DNA of 64,000 bases from Planococcus salinarum. Lineage in GTDB: Bacteria > Bacillota > Bacilli > Bacillales_A > Planococcaceae. A program made the position numbers and the translations under genes. Below the pieces are notes generated by a model, which was not told the DNA's origin, ran no database searches, and saw only the letters and a list, made by a program, of their open reading frames with translations. The stretch's first letter is position 1, and every line of letters starts with the position of its first letter. Location of the stretch: NCBI RefSeq assembly GCF_007004625.1, contig NZ_VIFV01000001.1:248001-312000 (forward strand). The letters run 5' to 3'. Positions 63,724-64,000 of the stretch are shown here, piece by piece.

Positions 63724-64000
63724 TCATTGATCCAGAAGGCTTACGGCGACTTTAACATCCAGGGATTGGCTGCCGCCTCGGTAAATGCCCTGCACCGGGC
63801 TGACATCGTTGTAATCACGCCCCACCCCTACACGTATATGGTTTTCCAGCGCTTCGACATTATTGGTAGGGTCAAGCCCCACCCAGCCGACTCCCGGAAT
63901 CATGACTTCTGCCCAAGCATGGCTGGCGGCGTCGCCGACCAGAGCAGAATTTTCCCCGACATATAAATAGCCGCTGACATAACGGGCAGGAATATTCTTG
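63724..64000 (-). CDS. Transglutaminase-like domain protein, C-terminal part
   Basis: The last 92 codons of a gene that continues beyond the window. Visible: PARYVSGYLYVGENS, the His of the catalytic triad in ASHAWAEVMIPGVGWVG, the Asp in LDPTNN, and RVGVGRDYNDVSPVQGIYRG, a stretch typical of bacterial transglutaminase-like cysteine peptidases. The catalytic Cys would lie in the part outside the window. Its TGA is at 63724-63726. Confidence 0.88.
   Translation of the reverse strand, partial: KNIPARYVSGYLYVGENSALVGDAASHAWAEVMIPGVGWVGLDPTNNVEALENHIRVGVGRDYNDVSPVQGIYRGGSQSLDVKVAVSLLDQ

Noticed and set aside
63664-63966. 100-codon plus-strand ORF at the right edge
   Set aside because: The opposite strand encodes the end of a transglutaminase-like protein with recognisable motifs; the plus frame is its shadow.

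Overview
This 64 kb window looks like chromosome of a low- to mid-GC Gram-positive bacterium of the order Bacillales, most likely a pigmented member of the Planococcaceae (Planococcus/Planomicrobium type). The clues are strong AGGAGG-type ribosome binding sites with frequent GTG/TTG starts, Bacillus-type gene families (yqjF, yndM, yxlEFG, ykhA, dbpA, ktrA, rluF, class F sortase), sigma-B-like promoters and a C30 carotenoid cluster. I see no rRNA, tRNA, CRISPR array, phage or transposase gene. The genus is an inference.

Layout. 0-4 kb is a stress block: manganese catalase, a hydrophilic repeat protein, a DJ-1 family protein and small membrane proteins, with two well-matched sigma-B-like promoters. 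3.9-7.4 kb holds an HtrA-type protease next to a two-component system. 7.5-9.8 kb has a dynamin-like GTPase, a flavodoxin-fold oxidoreductase and a histidine phosphatase. 9.8-12.2 kb is a reduced riboflavin operon (ribE-ribB-ribH) behind an FMN riboswitch. 12.3-27.6 kb is mostly housekeeping: CHY zinc finger, GNAT, metallophosphoesterase, CBS protein, glyoxalase-fold protein, a yxlEFG-type ABC exporter, msrA, pcm, ktrA, topB, an M14 carboxypeptidase, OsmC and an aminotransferase. 27.8-30 kb is a class F sortase with its presumed wall-anchored substrate. 30.4-37.6 kb is a histidine-utilisation operon (hutU-I-G-H) with an AraC-type regulator upstream. 37.6-49.8 kb is mixed, including signal peptidase I, formamidase, SEC-C and YetF proteins, an AAC(3) family enzyme, a Fic toxin/antitoxin pair, DUF779 plus aldehyde dehydrogenase, and RluF. 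49.8-53 kb is a polar amino-acid ABC transporter with an RpiR regulator. 53.3-61.2 kb is the carotenoid cluster: two convergent operons, cruF-like/acyltransferase/glycosyltransferase/desaturase on + and crtN/crtN-like/crtM on -. 62.2-64 kb has dbpA and a partial transglutaminase.

The most unusual feature is a family of about 120-122 bp imperfect palindromes at five loci (about 0.5, 12.0, 18.7-19.3, 42.8 and 44.65-45.0 kb), at least 11 units. Each can fold into one long hairpin. Outer stem sequences differ between copies, but both arms change together, so pairing is kept while sequence drifts. One copy sits inside the variable loop of the FMN riboswitch, two are nested inside other copies, and three form a perfect-period tandem. 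All read in the same direction on the + strand. I do not recognise the family by name. It behaves like a small non-autonomous mobile or structured-RNA element.

Other points worth attention: the riboflavin operon lacks ribD and the ribA domain, and keeps a translationally coupled leader ORF where ribD would be; an array of five 20-21 bp direct repeats with core CCGGACAGTAT; a heavy-metal-associated-fold protein without its metal-binding cysteines; and a carotenoid gene set that, by family knowledge, suggests a hydroxylated, glycosylated and acylated C30 pigment.
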